A stretch of 64,000 bases of DNA from Caulobacter sp. FWC2 (GTDB taxonomy: Bacteria; Pseudomonadota; Alphaproteobacteria; Caulobacterales; Caulobacteraceae): NCBI RefSeq assembly GCF_002742625.1, contig NZ_PEBF01000001.1, positions 930,001 to 994,000 on the forward strand, written 5' to 3'. Below the pieces are notes generated by a model. It made no database searches and was not told the origin of the DNA. It worked only from the letters and a program-made list of their open reading frames with translations. Positions 41,478 through 49,662 of this stretch are shown piece by piece (position 1 is the stretch's first letter; every line of letters starts with the position of its first letter). The translations under genes were made by a program, and so were the position numbers.

Positions 41478-41930
41478 CTAGTCCTCGCCCACCAAGGCTC
41501 GCCGCAGCGCCAGCACGCGCGTGTTCAGCTCGGTGATCTGCGGCACGGTCAGGCCGGACTTCGCTAGCAGGGTCGAGGTCAGGCAGGTGGCGTCGGCGCG
41601 CAGGTCCAGGCCCTTCTTCGACAGCCGCACCCGCACCTGGCGCTCGTCGATCGGGTCGCGCTGCCGGTCGACGAAGCCGGCGTGCTCCAAGCGCTTGACC
41701 AGGGGCGTGATGGTGCTGGGCTCCAGCGACAGCCGGGTCCCGATCGCGCCGATCGTCTGGCCGTCGTCTTCCCACAGCGCGCTCAGCACCAGGTACTGCG
41801 GATAGGTGATGCCCAGGGCGTCCAGCATCGGCTTGTAGGTGCGGTTGATCGCCAGGGTGGTGGCATAGAGCGAAAAGCACAGCTGGTTATCCAGCGGAAT
41901 GAATTCGGGGCCGAGGGCGGACGAGGACAT
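41478..41930 (-). CDS. OhrR-like MarR-family regulator
   Basis: Thiol-based repressor of peroxide-defence genes in the MarR family. From the ATG at 41930 the 150-aa protein has the OhrR N-terminus IPLDNQLCFSLYATTLAI with sensing Cys18, then YKPMLDALGITYPQYLVLSALW, the winged helix DGQTIGAIGTRLSLEPSTITPLVKRLEHAGFVDR and the wing DPIDERQVRVRLSKKG. All match OhrR. The cognate ohr gene is not adjacent but at 7.3 kb. A 14-bp palindrome upstream may be its operator. Confidence 0.85.
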   Translation of the reverse strand: MSSSALGPEFIPLDNQLCFSLYATTLAINRTYKPMLDALGITYPQYLVLSALWEDDGQTIGAIGTRLSLEPSTITPLVKRLEHAGFVDRQRDPIDERQVRVRLSKKGLDLRADATCLTSTLLAKSGLTVPQITELNTRVLALRRALVGED

Positions 41931-41982
41931 CGAGCGCGAACTCCTTGGGCGGCGGGCGTCGTCAGCTTTTATCATCAAAAAG

Positions 41983-41996
41983 CTTATCGCGATAAG
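41983..41996. promoter_or_regulatory. Perfect palindrome upstream of the OhrR-like gene
   Basis: CTTATCGCGATAAG is a perfect 14-bp palindrome about 53 bases before the regulator start, in the only A/T-rich part of the region. A natural place for autoregulation by a MarR dimer. The sequence is not found before ohr at 7.2 kb. Confidence 0.6.
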
Positions 41997-42052
41997 TAGG
42001 TTGTTCTGAGGGCGGATCAAGCCCCTCGACGGTCCGGCGAGGCGTTGTGACC

Positions 42053-43141
42053 TCAGCCGATCGGCGGCAGGCCGTCCATGATCGCCGTCAGGGCCAGCAC
42101 GGTCTGGGCTTCCATGGCGCTGTGGCCGGCATTGGTCTTGACGTAGCTGGCCGGGGTCGCACCCGCCGCCGCCATGGCCGCGATCAGCCGCGAGGCCTGG
42201 GTCAGCGGGCAGACCTGGTCGAAGCGGCCGTGGACGATGTGGGTCGGGATGGCGGCGATCCTGTCAACGTTACCGACGATGTAGTCCGGCTCCAGGAACA
42301 GGCCATTGGCGAAGAAGTGGGCCTCGATCTGGGCGAAGCACAGGGCGAAGTCGGCCTCGCCGAACTTGCCCGGGTCGCTGGCGTGCGGGACCATGTTCGA
42401 GATCGTCCCTTCCCAGACCGACCAGGCCACGGCGGCGCGCAGCTGGCGGGCGCGGTCGGCGTCGGTCTTGGCCTCCATGTCGAAGATCGCCTTGTAGGCG
42501 GCCATCATGTCGCCGCGCTGGTCCGCCGGGATCTCCTCGACGAAGGCCTTCCACTCGTCGGGATAGGTCACGTAGCTGCCCGGCTCGGTCAGGGCGTAGG
42601 GCGCTTCGGCGAAGGTCGCCGCATTGCCCTGGTACATGTAGAGCAGGTCCTCGCTCGCCCCCAGGAAGATGCCGCGCAGGATCAGCGAGGCGACCTTGTC
42701 CGGGTGGCGGATGGCGTAGACCAGGGCCAGGGTGCTGCCCCAGCTGCCGCCGAACACGTGCATCTTGCCGGTGACGCCCAGAGCGTCGCGGAGCCTATTG
42801 ATGTCGTCGACCAGATAGTCGGTGTCGTTGCGGGTCAGGGCGACCTTGGGGCCGTGGGTCGCGACCGTCGGCTCGCTCTTGCCGCAGCCGCGCTGGTCGA
42901 ACAGGATCACCCGGTAGCGCTGGGGATCGAAGAACCGCGACATCACCGGCGCGCACGCCCCGCCCGGACCGCCGTGCAGGAACATCACCGGCTCGCCGTC
43001 CGGATTGCCGTATTCTTCCCAATAGAGCTTGTGGTCCGGCCCCTGGTCGACCTGCAGCAGCCCCGAACGATTGGCCGGCTTCAGCGGATACTTCCACTCG
43101 GTGGTGACAGTGCTGACGGCCTGCAGCTTCGAGAAATCCAT
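42053..43141 (-). CDS. pip: Prolyl iminopeptidase (alpha/beta hydrolase)
   Basis: Removes N-terminal proline from peptides, cytosolic. The 362-aa protein has FLHGGPGGACAP (oxyanion region), DQRGCGKSEP, nucleophile Ser in FGGSWGSTLAL, then an extended cap with YALTEPGSYVTYPDEW and VWEGTISNMVP, Asp in HGRFDQVCP and His in NAGHSAME. This matches the S33 prolyl iminopeptidase family, though slightly longer at the N-terminus (DFSKLQAVSTVTTEW). The ATG at 43141 is chosen; the 67 upstream codons lie in the repeat. Confidence 0.92.
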   Translation of the reverse strand: MDFSKLQAVSTVTTEWKYPLKPANRSGLLQVDQGPDHKLYWEEYGNPDGEPVMFLHGGPGGACAPVMSRFFDPQRYRVILFDQRGCGKSEPTVATHGPKVALTRNDTDYLVDDINRLRDALGVTGKMHVFGGSWGSTLALVYAIRHPDKVASLILRGIFLGASEDLLYMYQGNAATFAEAPYALTEPGSYVTYPDEWKAFVEEIPADQRGDMMAAYKAIFDMEAKTDADRARQLRAAVAWSVWEGTISNMVPHASDPGKFGEADFALCFAQIEAHFFANGLFLEPDYIVGNVDRIAAIPTHIVHGRFDQVCPLTQASRLIAAMAAAGATPASYVKTNAGHSAMEAQTVLALTAIMDGLPPIG

Positions 43142-43204
43142 GGGGCTCACCTTCGGGTTCGACAGCTCTGGCCTAGCGCGATGGAAAGCGCAGCGCCAGT
43201 AAGG

Positions 43205-43337
43205 CTCTCCTTCTCCCCTTACGGGAGAAGGTGGCCCGAAGGGCCGGATGAGGGGTTGAAAGCCCTGTCGGAAAGGTCCGTGCGACCCCTCACCCGACCC
43301 ACTGCGTGGGCCACCCTCTCCCGCAAGGGGAGAGGGC
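43205..43337. repeat. Palindromic intergenic repeat (CTCCTTCTCCCCTT..type)
   Basis: Arms CTCCTTCTCCCCTTACGGGAGAAGG.. and ..CCACCCTCTCCCGCAAGGGGAGAG match the cluster at 23.95 kb. Between opgH and pip on the minus strand. In frame with pip, it makes a false N-terminal extension. Confidence 0.8.
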
Positions 43338-43344
43338 GCCAAAT

Positions 43345-45333
43345 CTACCCCGCCCGGCTCGACACAAGATTGGCGCGCGCGCGGGTGTGGATGGCGTCGG
43401 CGCCGTAGACCATGGCCGGGGCGCGCAGGAGCTTTTCGATCGCCCGGCGGGTGGTGGCCTCGCGGTCATAGGCGGCGCGCAGTTCGGCGGCGCGCTGGGC
43501 CACGCGGGGCGGGCGGCGCTCCTCGGGGGTCTGGAAAAGACCCAGGAAATCGCCGAGGCGCGGCTGCGACAGGAAGAGGGCCAGCGGGGCCGACAGGATC
43601 AGGCCCAGATAGACCGGGCTGGACCACCAGAACATCACCGGGTCCAGGGCGAAGACCAGGGCCGCGGCGACGCCGCCGATGCCCATGTGGGCGCGGTGGA
43701 CGCGCCAGGCCTCGAGATGGCTCAGGCGGCCGGGGTCGCGCTGCTGCGTCGCCCAGCCGGCGTCGCGGCCGATCAGGACCTGCAGCACCGACACGCTCTG
43801 CATCAGCATCAGCACCGGCGCGACCAGGGCCGACAGCACGATCTCCATCAGCATCCCGGCGACGAAGCGACAGCCGCCGCCGAACGCCTGGCGCTGGGCG
43901 CGGCGGCGCAGGACCAGGGCGCCGGCCATCAGCTTGGGGGCGATCAGCAGGGCCATGGTCAGGCCCCACAGCCAGGCCGCCGCGTCGGCGCGGATCAGCG
44001 CCGTGGCCCCGCCTTGCTCCATCCACACCCCGGCCCCGGCGATCAGCAGGAACAGCCAAAGCGGCGAGGTGGCGTAGGACAGCACCCCGCGCAGCAGGTG
44101 CAGGCGGCTGATCCAGTGCAGGCCCTTGGCCCCGATGACGCCCAGGTGCTGCAGGTTGCCCTGGCACCAGCGGCGGTCGCGGATGGCCATGTCGAGGATG
44201 GTGGGCGGGGTCTCCTCGTAGGATCCGGTAAGGTCGGTCGCCAAGCCGATCTTCCAGCCGCCCCGGCGCATCAGGGCCGCCTCGACGAAGTCGTGGCTCA
44301 TGATGTGGCCGCCGAACGGGCGCGGCCCCGGCAGGTGCGGCAGGCCCGCCTGCTCGGCGAAGGCCCGCGTGCGGATGATGGCGTTGTGGCCCCAGTAGTT
44401 GCCCTCAGCGCCCGACCACCAGTCCTGGCCGGCCGCCAGCATCGCCCCGTAGGCGCGCGAGGCGAACTGCTGCAGCCGCGCGAACGGCGTCTCGCCATTG
44501 ATGATCGAGGGCGAGGTCTGCAGGAGGCCCAGCTTCGGGTCGCGCTCCATCCGGTGGGTCAGGCGGATAAGGGTGTCGCCGGTCATCAGGCTGTCGGCGT
44601 CCAGGATCACGAACTGCTCATAGGCCCCGCCGAAGCGCTCGACCCACGCGGCGATGTTGCCGGCCTTGCGGTCGGTGTTCTGGACGCGGCGGCGATAGAA
44701 GATCCGCGCCTTGGGGCCGAGGCGCGCACGCAGCCGCAGCACACCGACCGCCTCCTCGCGGGCGACGCTCTCGACCCGCGTGTCGCTGAGCACGAAGACG
44801 TCGTACAGCTCGGCCACCTCGCGCTGGTCCAGGTCTTCGTACATGGCCTGGATGGCGGCCAGGATGCGGCCGGGATCCTCGTTATAGGTCGGGGCCAGCA
44901 GGGCGGTGCGGGTCAGGATCACCGGCTGCGGCTGCTCGCGGCCCTCGGTCATGCGCCAGCAGGTCCAGAAGCCGCCGACCGCGCTCATGAAGGCGAAGGC
45001 CACCCAGGCGAACAGCAACACGAACAGACCAAACGCGATCCCGTCCACCAGGCTGAAGCCGCCGGGCGAGAACAGCAGCGCGGTGATCACCGCCGTGACG
45101 GCGGTCAGCGCGCCCGAGCCCAGCAACAGGATCCAGCGGCGGCCGGCGATGTCCGGACTGGCCACCGGCGTCAGCCGGCCCTCGCTCAGACTCTGCGCGG
45201 GCATGGCCAGGGGCTTCTCCGCCGGCACGAACGCGGCGAACGAGGCGGGCGCGGGCCGGGCCGGCGGCGGGGCCAGCTTCAGCGCGGGGAGGGGGCGGGC
45301 GCCGGCGCGCCGCTCGGAGGACAACAAAGCCAC
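43345..45333 (-). CDS. opgH: Glucan biosynthesis glucosyltransferase OpgH/MdoH
   Basis: Inner-membrane GT2 enzyme that builds the beta-1,2-glucan backbone of osmoregulated periplasmic glucans. From a GTG at 45333 it is 662 aa. Two N-terminal TM helices (about 68-90, 100-120), a cytoplasmic GT domain with LAPTYNED, VLSDTRVES, ILDADSLM (DxD) and RRWCQGNLQHL (QxxRW-type), then five or six C-terminal TM helices. A TTG at 45375 would add 14 residues. In C. crescentus OpgH is reported as essential and important for cell shape. It follows opgG in the same operon. Confidence 0.93.
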   Translation of the reverse strand: MALLSSERRAGARPLPALKLAPPPARPAPASFAAFVPAEKPLAMPAQSLSEGRLTPVASPDIAGRRWILLLGSGALTAVTAVITALLFSPGGFSLVDGIAFGLFVLLFAWVAFAFMSAVGGFWTCWRMTEGREQPQPVILTRTALLAPTYNEDPGRILAAIQAMYEDLDQREVAELYDVFVLSDTRVESVAREEAVGVLRLRARLGPKARIFYRRRVQNTDRKAGNIAAWVERFGGAYEQFVILDADSLMTGDTLIRLTHRMERDPKLGLLQTSPSIINGETPFARLQQFASRAYGAMLAAGQDWWSGAEGNYWGHNAIIRTRAFAEQAGLPHLPGPRPFGGHIMSHDFVEAALMRRGGWKIGLATDLTGSYEETPPTILDMAIRDRRWCQGNLQHLGVIGAKGLHWISRLHLLRGVLSYATSPLWLFLLIAGAGVWMEQGGATALIRADAAAWLWGLTMALLIAPKLMAGALVLRRRAQRQAFGGGCRFVAGMLMEIVLSALVAPVLMLMQSVSVLQVLIGRDAGWATQQRDPGRLSHLEAWRVHRAHMGIGGVAAALVFALDPVMFWWSSPVYLGLILSAPLALFLSQPRLGDFLGLFQTPEERRPPRVAQRAAELRAAYDREATTRRAIEKLLRAPAMVYGADAIHTRARANLVSSRAG

Positions 45334-45397
45334 TAACTCTGGGTTCGGGGAGGCGGGGAGCCGTCGGCAGGCCAAGCTCGCGACGGCGCGGTTGGTT

Positions 45398-46936
45398 TCA
45401 CGGCGCGGACGGAAAAATCAGCGCCGTCCAGGTTTCGCTCAACGCGCGACCCTTCTGCCTCAGGACGACGCGCACATCGGCCGGTTCCGCGCCATCGCAC
45501 ACGACGTCGAAGGTCACGCGCCACAGGGCGTCGGTCTCGGCTTCGTGGCGGGCGCCGGGATAGTGCGAGAGCAAGCGGATCTGGCCGTTGCGGGCGGTGA
45601 CGTCGGCCTCGATGTCGATGGCCGTGCGCAGGGCCAGGAGGTTCTTGCCCCGGAACTCGATCGCGACCTTGCGGCCTTGCGCGGCGGTGTCGCGTCCCGG
45701 CTCGCCCGGGCGGCCCGAGCGGGTGGCCACCACCTTGGCGAGGTCGGTGTCGGGCGCGTCGGCTGTCCAGCGCAGGCGGTAGCTCAGGGTGATCTTGCTC
45801 CCCGCCTTGACCTGCGCGTCCGGCGTCCAGAAGGCGACGATGTTGTCGTTGGTCTCGCTGTCGGTGGGGATCTCGACCAGGCGGACCGACCCCTTGCCCC
45901 AGTCGCCGATCAGCTCGACCCAGACGCTGGGCCGGCGCTCGGCCTTGGCCTGGTCGTCGTGATAGTGCTCGAAGTCGCGGTCGCGCTGGATCAGGCCAAA
46001 GCCCTTGGGGTTCTCGTCGCTGAACACGCTGGTGACCACGCGCCGGGGGCTGGACAGTGGCCGCCAGATCCGCTCGCCCGCGCCGGTCCAGATCGCCAGG
46101 CCGTCGGAGTCGTGGATCTCGGGCCGCCAGTCGACCGCCGGGTTGGCGCGGTCCTCGCCGTACCAGAACATGCTGGTCAGGGGCGCGAGGCCCATCTGGT
46201 CGAAGGCCCGGCGGAAGAACACGCTGGCCTGCACGGTCTGGGTCAGGGCCAGGCCGTCGCGGTCGTTGACGAACCGGTAGGCGCCGACGATCCCCGGGCT
46301 CTCCATCAGGGCGTGGATGACCAGCCGGCCTTGCGCGTCGCGCTCCAGCCAGACCTCGCGCCAGTCGGGAAACTCCTCGGGCTGGACGGCGTAGGTGTCG
46401 GCGGCGATGGCGCGGGCCGACAGGCCGTACTGGCCGAACGGCGCGGGCGAGCGGAAGTACGAGGCGCCGTGGAACACCAGCCACTCGCCGCGATCGTCGC
46501 GGCTGATGGCGCGAAAGCCCGAAAAGCCGGCCGTGGCGGGCAGGGCGCGCAGCGGGCTGTCGGCCGGCGAGGAGAACAGAGCCGGGTCATAGGCCAGCGG
46601 CCGGGCGCGGCCGTCCTCGACCAGGTGAATGGCCACGGTCTTGGAGACGCCCCGGCTGAGCGGGAACAGCTCGATCCCCCAGTCGCCGCCCCACAGTGGG
46701 ATCTTCTCGCGATAGAACCCCACAGCTTGGGCGGCGTCATAGTCCATGGCCGCGACCTCGGCGGGCGGCGGCGGCGGGGCGACATAGGGGCGGTTGGCCA
46801 GGGCGCGGGCGCGCGCCTGCACGGTCTCGAAGGAGAAGCGCGCGGGCCGCGCATGAGCTTGTCCGGGCGCCAGGGTGGCGGCGGCGACGCCCCCGGCCAG
46901 GAGCGTCAGGGCGGCGCGGCGATCAAGCAAGGACAA
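45398..46936 (-). CDS. opgG: Glucan biosynthesis protein OpgG/MdoG (Tat-exported)
   Basis: Periplasmic partner of OpgH. The C-terminal carbohydrate-binding-like fold and N-terminal domain of OpgG are clear: FETVQARARALANRPYV, DAAQAVGFYREKIPLWG, FELFPLSRG-type strand region, LTSMFWYGEDR, VHDSDGLAIWTGAGERIWRPL and a late segment with FWTPD and RAxPG. The signal peptide is Tat-like, LLDRRAALTLLAGGVAAATLA, with twin Arg. I start at a TTG at 46936, 7 bases after CCGAGG; a TTG at 47017 would add 27 basic residues of doubtful value. 512 aa. Confidence 0.9.
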   Translation of the reverse strand: MSLLDRRAALTLLAGGVAAATLAPGQAHARPARFSFETVQARARALANRPYVAPPPPPAEVAAMDYDAAQAVGFYREKIPLWGGDWGIELFPLSRGVSKTVAIHLVEDGRARPLAYDPALFSSPADSPLRALPATAGFSGFRAISRDDRGEWLVFHGASYFRSPAPFGQYGLSARAIAADTYAVQPEEFPDWREVWLERDAQGRLVIHALMESPGIVGAYRFVNDRDGLALTQTVQASVFFRRAFDQMGLAPLTSMFWYGEDRANPAVDWRPEIHDSDGLAIWTGAGERIWRPLSSPRRVVTSVFSDENPKGFGLIQRDRDFEHYHDDQAKAERRPSVWVELIGDWGKGSVRLVEIPTDSETNDNIVAFWTPDAQVKAGSKITLSYRLRWTADAPDTDLAKVVATRSGRPGEPGRDTAAQGRKVAIEFRGKNLLALRTAIDIEADVTARNGQIRLLSHYPGARHEAETDALWRVTFDVVCDGAEPADVRVVLRQKGRALSETWTALIFPSAP

Positions 46937-47096
46937 TCGAAAACCTCGGGCGGATACCGACGGGTGCGCGGATTTGGGCGCGCCGATTAAACGGAACTTG
47001 CGGCGGAAATGGTTCAACCGGGCCGACCAGAATCCGCGCTTCCGGTCAGAAATATCCTCCGGCGGTCAGGCTGACGACCTTGCGGGCGCGGTGGCG

Positions 47097-48473
47097 CTAT
47101 CCCGCCACCCAACCCCCGCCCAGCGCGCGGATCAGGTCCACGCTGGCCGCGAGCCGCCTTGTCCGCAGGTCCTGGGCTTCACGCCGCGCTTGCAGTTCCG
47201 CCGTCTGGGCCGTGACCACGTCCAGGTAGCTGGCCGCGCCTTCGCGGTAGCGGGTGGTGGCCAGGGCGGTGGTGCGGGCGGCGGCGGCGAGGGCTTCGTC
47301 CTGGCGGTCTTGGGCGGCGGCCAGGCGGTTGGCGAGGACCATCTGGTCCTCGACCTCGCGGAAGGCGTCCAGCACGGTCTGGCGATAGCCGGCGGCGGTC
47401 TCGTCGAACACCGCGCGGCTGCGGGCGACCTCGGCCTTGCGGGCGCCGCCGTCGAACAGCGGCAGGGCGGCGGCCAGCGGACCCAGGGCCCAGACGTGGT
47501 TGGCGGCGCTCAAGAGCTCGCCGCCATTGGACTGGTAGCCACCGGCGGCGGCCAGGGTCACGCTTGGGAACCAGGCGGCGCGGGCGACGCCGACGCGGGC
47601 GTTGGCGGCCGCCATCCGGCGCTCGGCCGCGGCGATGTCGGGCCGGCGCTGCAGCAGGGTCGAGGGCGCGCCGACCGGGGTGACCGGGGCCTCCGTCAGT
47701 TGCGGCGCGGCGGCCAGGGTGAAGCTGGAGGCCGGCTCGCCGACCAGCACGGCGAGGGCGTGTTCAAGCAGGGCCCGGTCGGCCACCGCCTGCTCATACT
47801 GCGCCTGGGTCGCCGCCAGCTGGGTCTGGGCCCGGCCGGTGTCGAGCCCGCTGGCCGCGCCGCCGGCCTGGCGGCGGTTGGTCAGGTCCAGCGCCTGGCG
47901 ATAGGCCTCTACCGTCGAGGCCAGCACCGCGATCTGTGCGTCGGCCCCGCGCAGGCTGAAATAGGTATCGGCCAACTGGGCCTGCAGGCTGAGCCGCACG
48001 CCGGCCAGGTCGGCGGCGCTGGCTTGCGCGTCGGCCTGGCCAGCCGCGACCAGGTTGCGCACCCGGCCCCACAGGTCCAGCTCATAGGCGGCGCTGGCCG
48101 CCAGGGTGGCGGTGTCGTAGCGGCCATTGGCCGGGGTGCGCTGGCGCTCGACGCTCCCCTGCGCCCCGACGCGGGGCAGCAGGGCGCTGGAGGCCTGCCG
48201 CGACAGGGCGCGGGCCTGGTCGTAGCGGGCCAGGGCGGCGGCGAGGTTGGCGCTGCCTAGCTCCAGCTTGCGCTCAAGGCCATCGAGCGTCGGGTCCTTG
48301 AACACGGCCCACCAGGTTCCGTCGCGGACGGCTTCCGCCGGCGCGGCCGGGGTCCACGGGCCGGTGTCGCGGAAGGCGACGGGCGCGGCCGGCGTCGGCG
48401 GCGCATAGGCCGGGGCCATGGAACAGCCGGCGAGGCTCAGGCCCGCCAGGATCAGGAGACTAGCCCTTCGCAC
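47097..48473 (-). CDS. RND efflux outer-membrane lipoprotein (NodT/OprM family)
   Basis: Outer-membrane channel of a tripartite pump. Lipobox LSLAGCSMAP with Cys17 at the N-terminus. The 458-aa protein has two repeats of the OEP fold with long alpha-helical barrel segments (AALARYDQARALSRQASSAL, RVGVARAAWFPSVTLAAAGG, and AAGYRQTVLDAFREVEDQMV). It overlaps the adaptor gene by 14 bases and is last in the operon. Confidence 0.92.
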   Translation of the reverse strand: MRRASLLILAGLSLAGCSMAPAYAPPTPAAPVAFRDTGPWTPAAPAEAVRDGTWWAVFKDPTLDGLERKLELGSANLAAALARYDQARALSRQASSALLPRVGAQGSVERQRTPANGRYDTATLAASAAYELDLWGRVRNLVAAGQADAQASAADLAGVRLSLQAQLADTYFSLRGADAQIAVLASTVEAYRQALDLTNRRQAGGAASGLDTGRAQTQLAATQAQYEQAVADRALLEHALAVLVGEPASSFTLAAAPQLTEAPVTPVGAPSTLLQRRPDIAAAERRMAAANARVGVARAAWFPSVTLAAAGGYQSNGGELLSAANHVWALGPLAAALPLFDGGARKAEVARSRAVFDETAAGYRQTVLDAFREVEDQMVLANRLAAAQDRQDEALAAAARTTALATTRYREGAASYLDVVTAQTAELQARREAQDLRTRRLAASVDLIRALGGGWVAG

Positions 48474-49662
48474 CGGCGGCTCCCGTCTTGGCCTTGACGA
48501 CGTTGACGTGGTCGCCGGTGGCGATGGCGTCCGGCGGGCTGGTCACGATCCAGTCGCTGGCGGCGACGCCGCTGGCCAGTTCCAGCTCGGCGCCGTCGTC
48601 GCGGGCGATCTTGACCGGACGGATCGAGACGGTGTTGTCGCCGCCGACCACGGCCACGGCCGTGCCTTCCTTGCGGAACAGCAGGGCGTTGGACGGGATC
48701 CGCACCGCGCTGGCCGTGGTGGGGCTCGCCGTCTTCAGGTCCAGGCTGACCTGGGCGTAGGCGCCGGGCTTGAGGGCGCCGGCGGCGTTGTCGACCTCCA
48801 GCTGGATCAGCATCGCGCCCGACTGGGCGTCGACCGCGTCGGCCGTGCGCACCACGCGGGCGTTGAAGGTCTGCCCCGGCAGGTCGGGCGAGGCGAAGGT
48901 GGCGCTCATGCCCGGGCGGATCTGGCCCGCCAGGCTCTGCGGCACGCTGACATAGAGGCGCAGGCGGCGGGTGTCGGACACCGTGAACAGCGGCGAAGGC
49001 CGCGCGCCGCCGGCGCTGATCAGGGCGCCCTGGTCGGTGTCGCGGCTGGTCACCACCCCGTCGAACGGGGCGACGATGCGCTTGAAGGCGGTGAGGCTCT
49101 CCAGCCGGCGGACATTTGCCAGCGCTTCGTTGCGCATGGCTTCACGGGCGGCCAGGTCGCCGGCGCGCTCGTCGGCCTCCTGTTGCGAGACGGCGTTCTC
49201 GCCGACCAGGCGCTTCCAGCGGGCGGCGGTGGTGGCGGCCAGATCGCGCTGGGCCTGGGCCGTGGCGAGGGCGGCGCGGGCGGCGACCAACTGCTGGTCG
49301 ACTTCGGGGGCGTCGATCTCGGCCAGCACCTGGCCCGCCTTCACCGGCTGGCCGATGTCGACGTACCAGCGGCGCAGATAGCCGTCGGTGCGGGCGTAGA
49401 CCGGGGCCTCGGCCCAGGCCTGCAGCCGGCCCGGCAAGACGAGGTCGGCGCTCTCGCCGCCGCCCGGCTGGATGACGTGGACCGTGGTCAGGGCGCTGGC
49501 CTGGCTGGTCTTCTTCAGGTCCTGGCTGGCCATCAGCCGCGAGGCCGTACCGGCGGCCAGGATCAGCACGAAGCCTGCGCCGCCGATCAGGGCCAGGCGT
49601 CGCAGGCTTTTTGGGCTGGTCTTGGGGTAGTCGCCGGCGGGGGGCGGGGGGGACTCAGACAT
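48460..49662 (-). CDS. RND efflux periplasmic adaptor (MFP family)
   Basis: The 400-aa protein has an N-terminal membrane anchor at 22-41 (LALIGGAGFVLILAAGTASR), then barrel-sandwich halves (VYARTDGYLRRWYVDIGQPVKAGQVLAEIDAPE and FKRIVAPFDGVVTSRDTDQGALI) flanking an alpha-hairpin coiled coil (ARAALATAQAQRDLAATTAARWKRL), and beta-barrel and membrane-proximal domains. It links the RND pump with the outer-membrane channel. Its gene overlaps the permease stop by 8 bases. Confidence 0.93.
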   Translation of the reverse strand: MSESPPPPAGDYPKTSPKSLRRLALIGGAGFVLILAAGTASRLMASQDLKKTSQASALTTVHVIQPGGGESADLVLPGRLQAWAEAPVYARTDGYLRRWYVDIGQPVKAGQVLAEIDAPEVDQQLVAARAALATAQAQRDLAATTAARWKRLVGENAVSQQEADERAGDLAAREAMRNEALANVRRLESLTAFKRIVAPFDGVVTSRDTDQGALISAGGARPSPLFTVSDTRRLRLYVSVPQSLAGQIRPGMSATFASPDLPGQTFNARVVRTADAVDAQSGAMLIQLEVDNAAGALKPGAYAQVSLDLKTASPTTASAVRIPSNALLFRKEGTAVAVVGGDNTVSIRPVKIARDDGAELELASGVAASDWIVTSPPDAIATGDHVNVVKAKTGAAGAKG

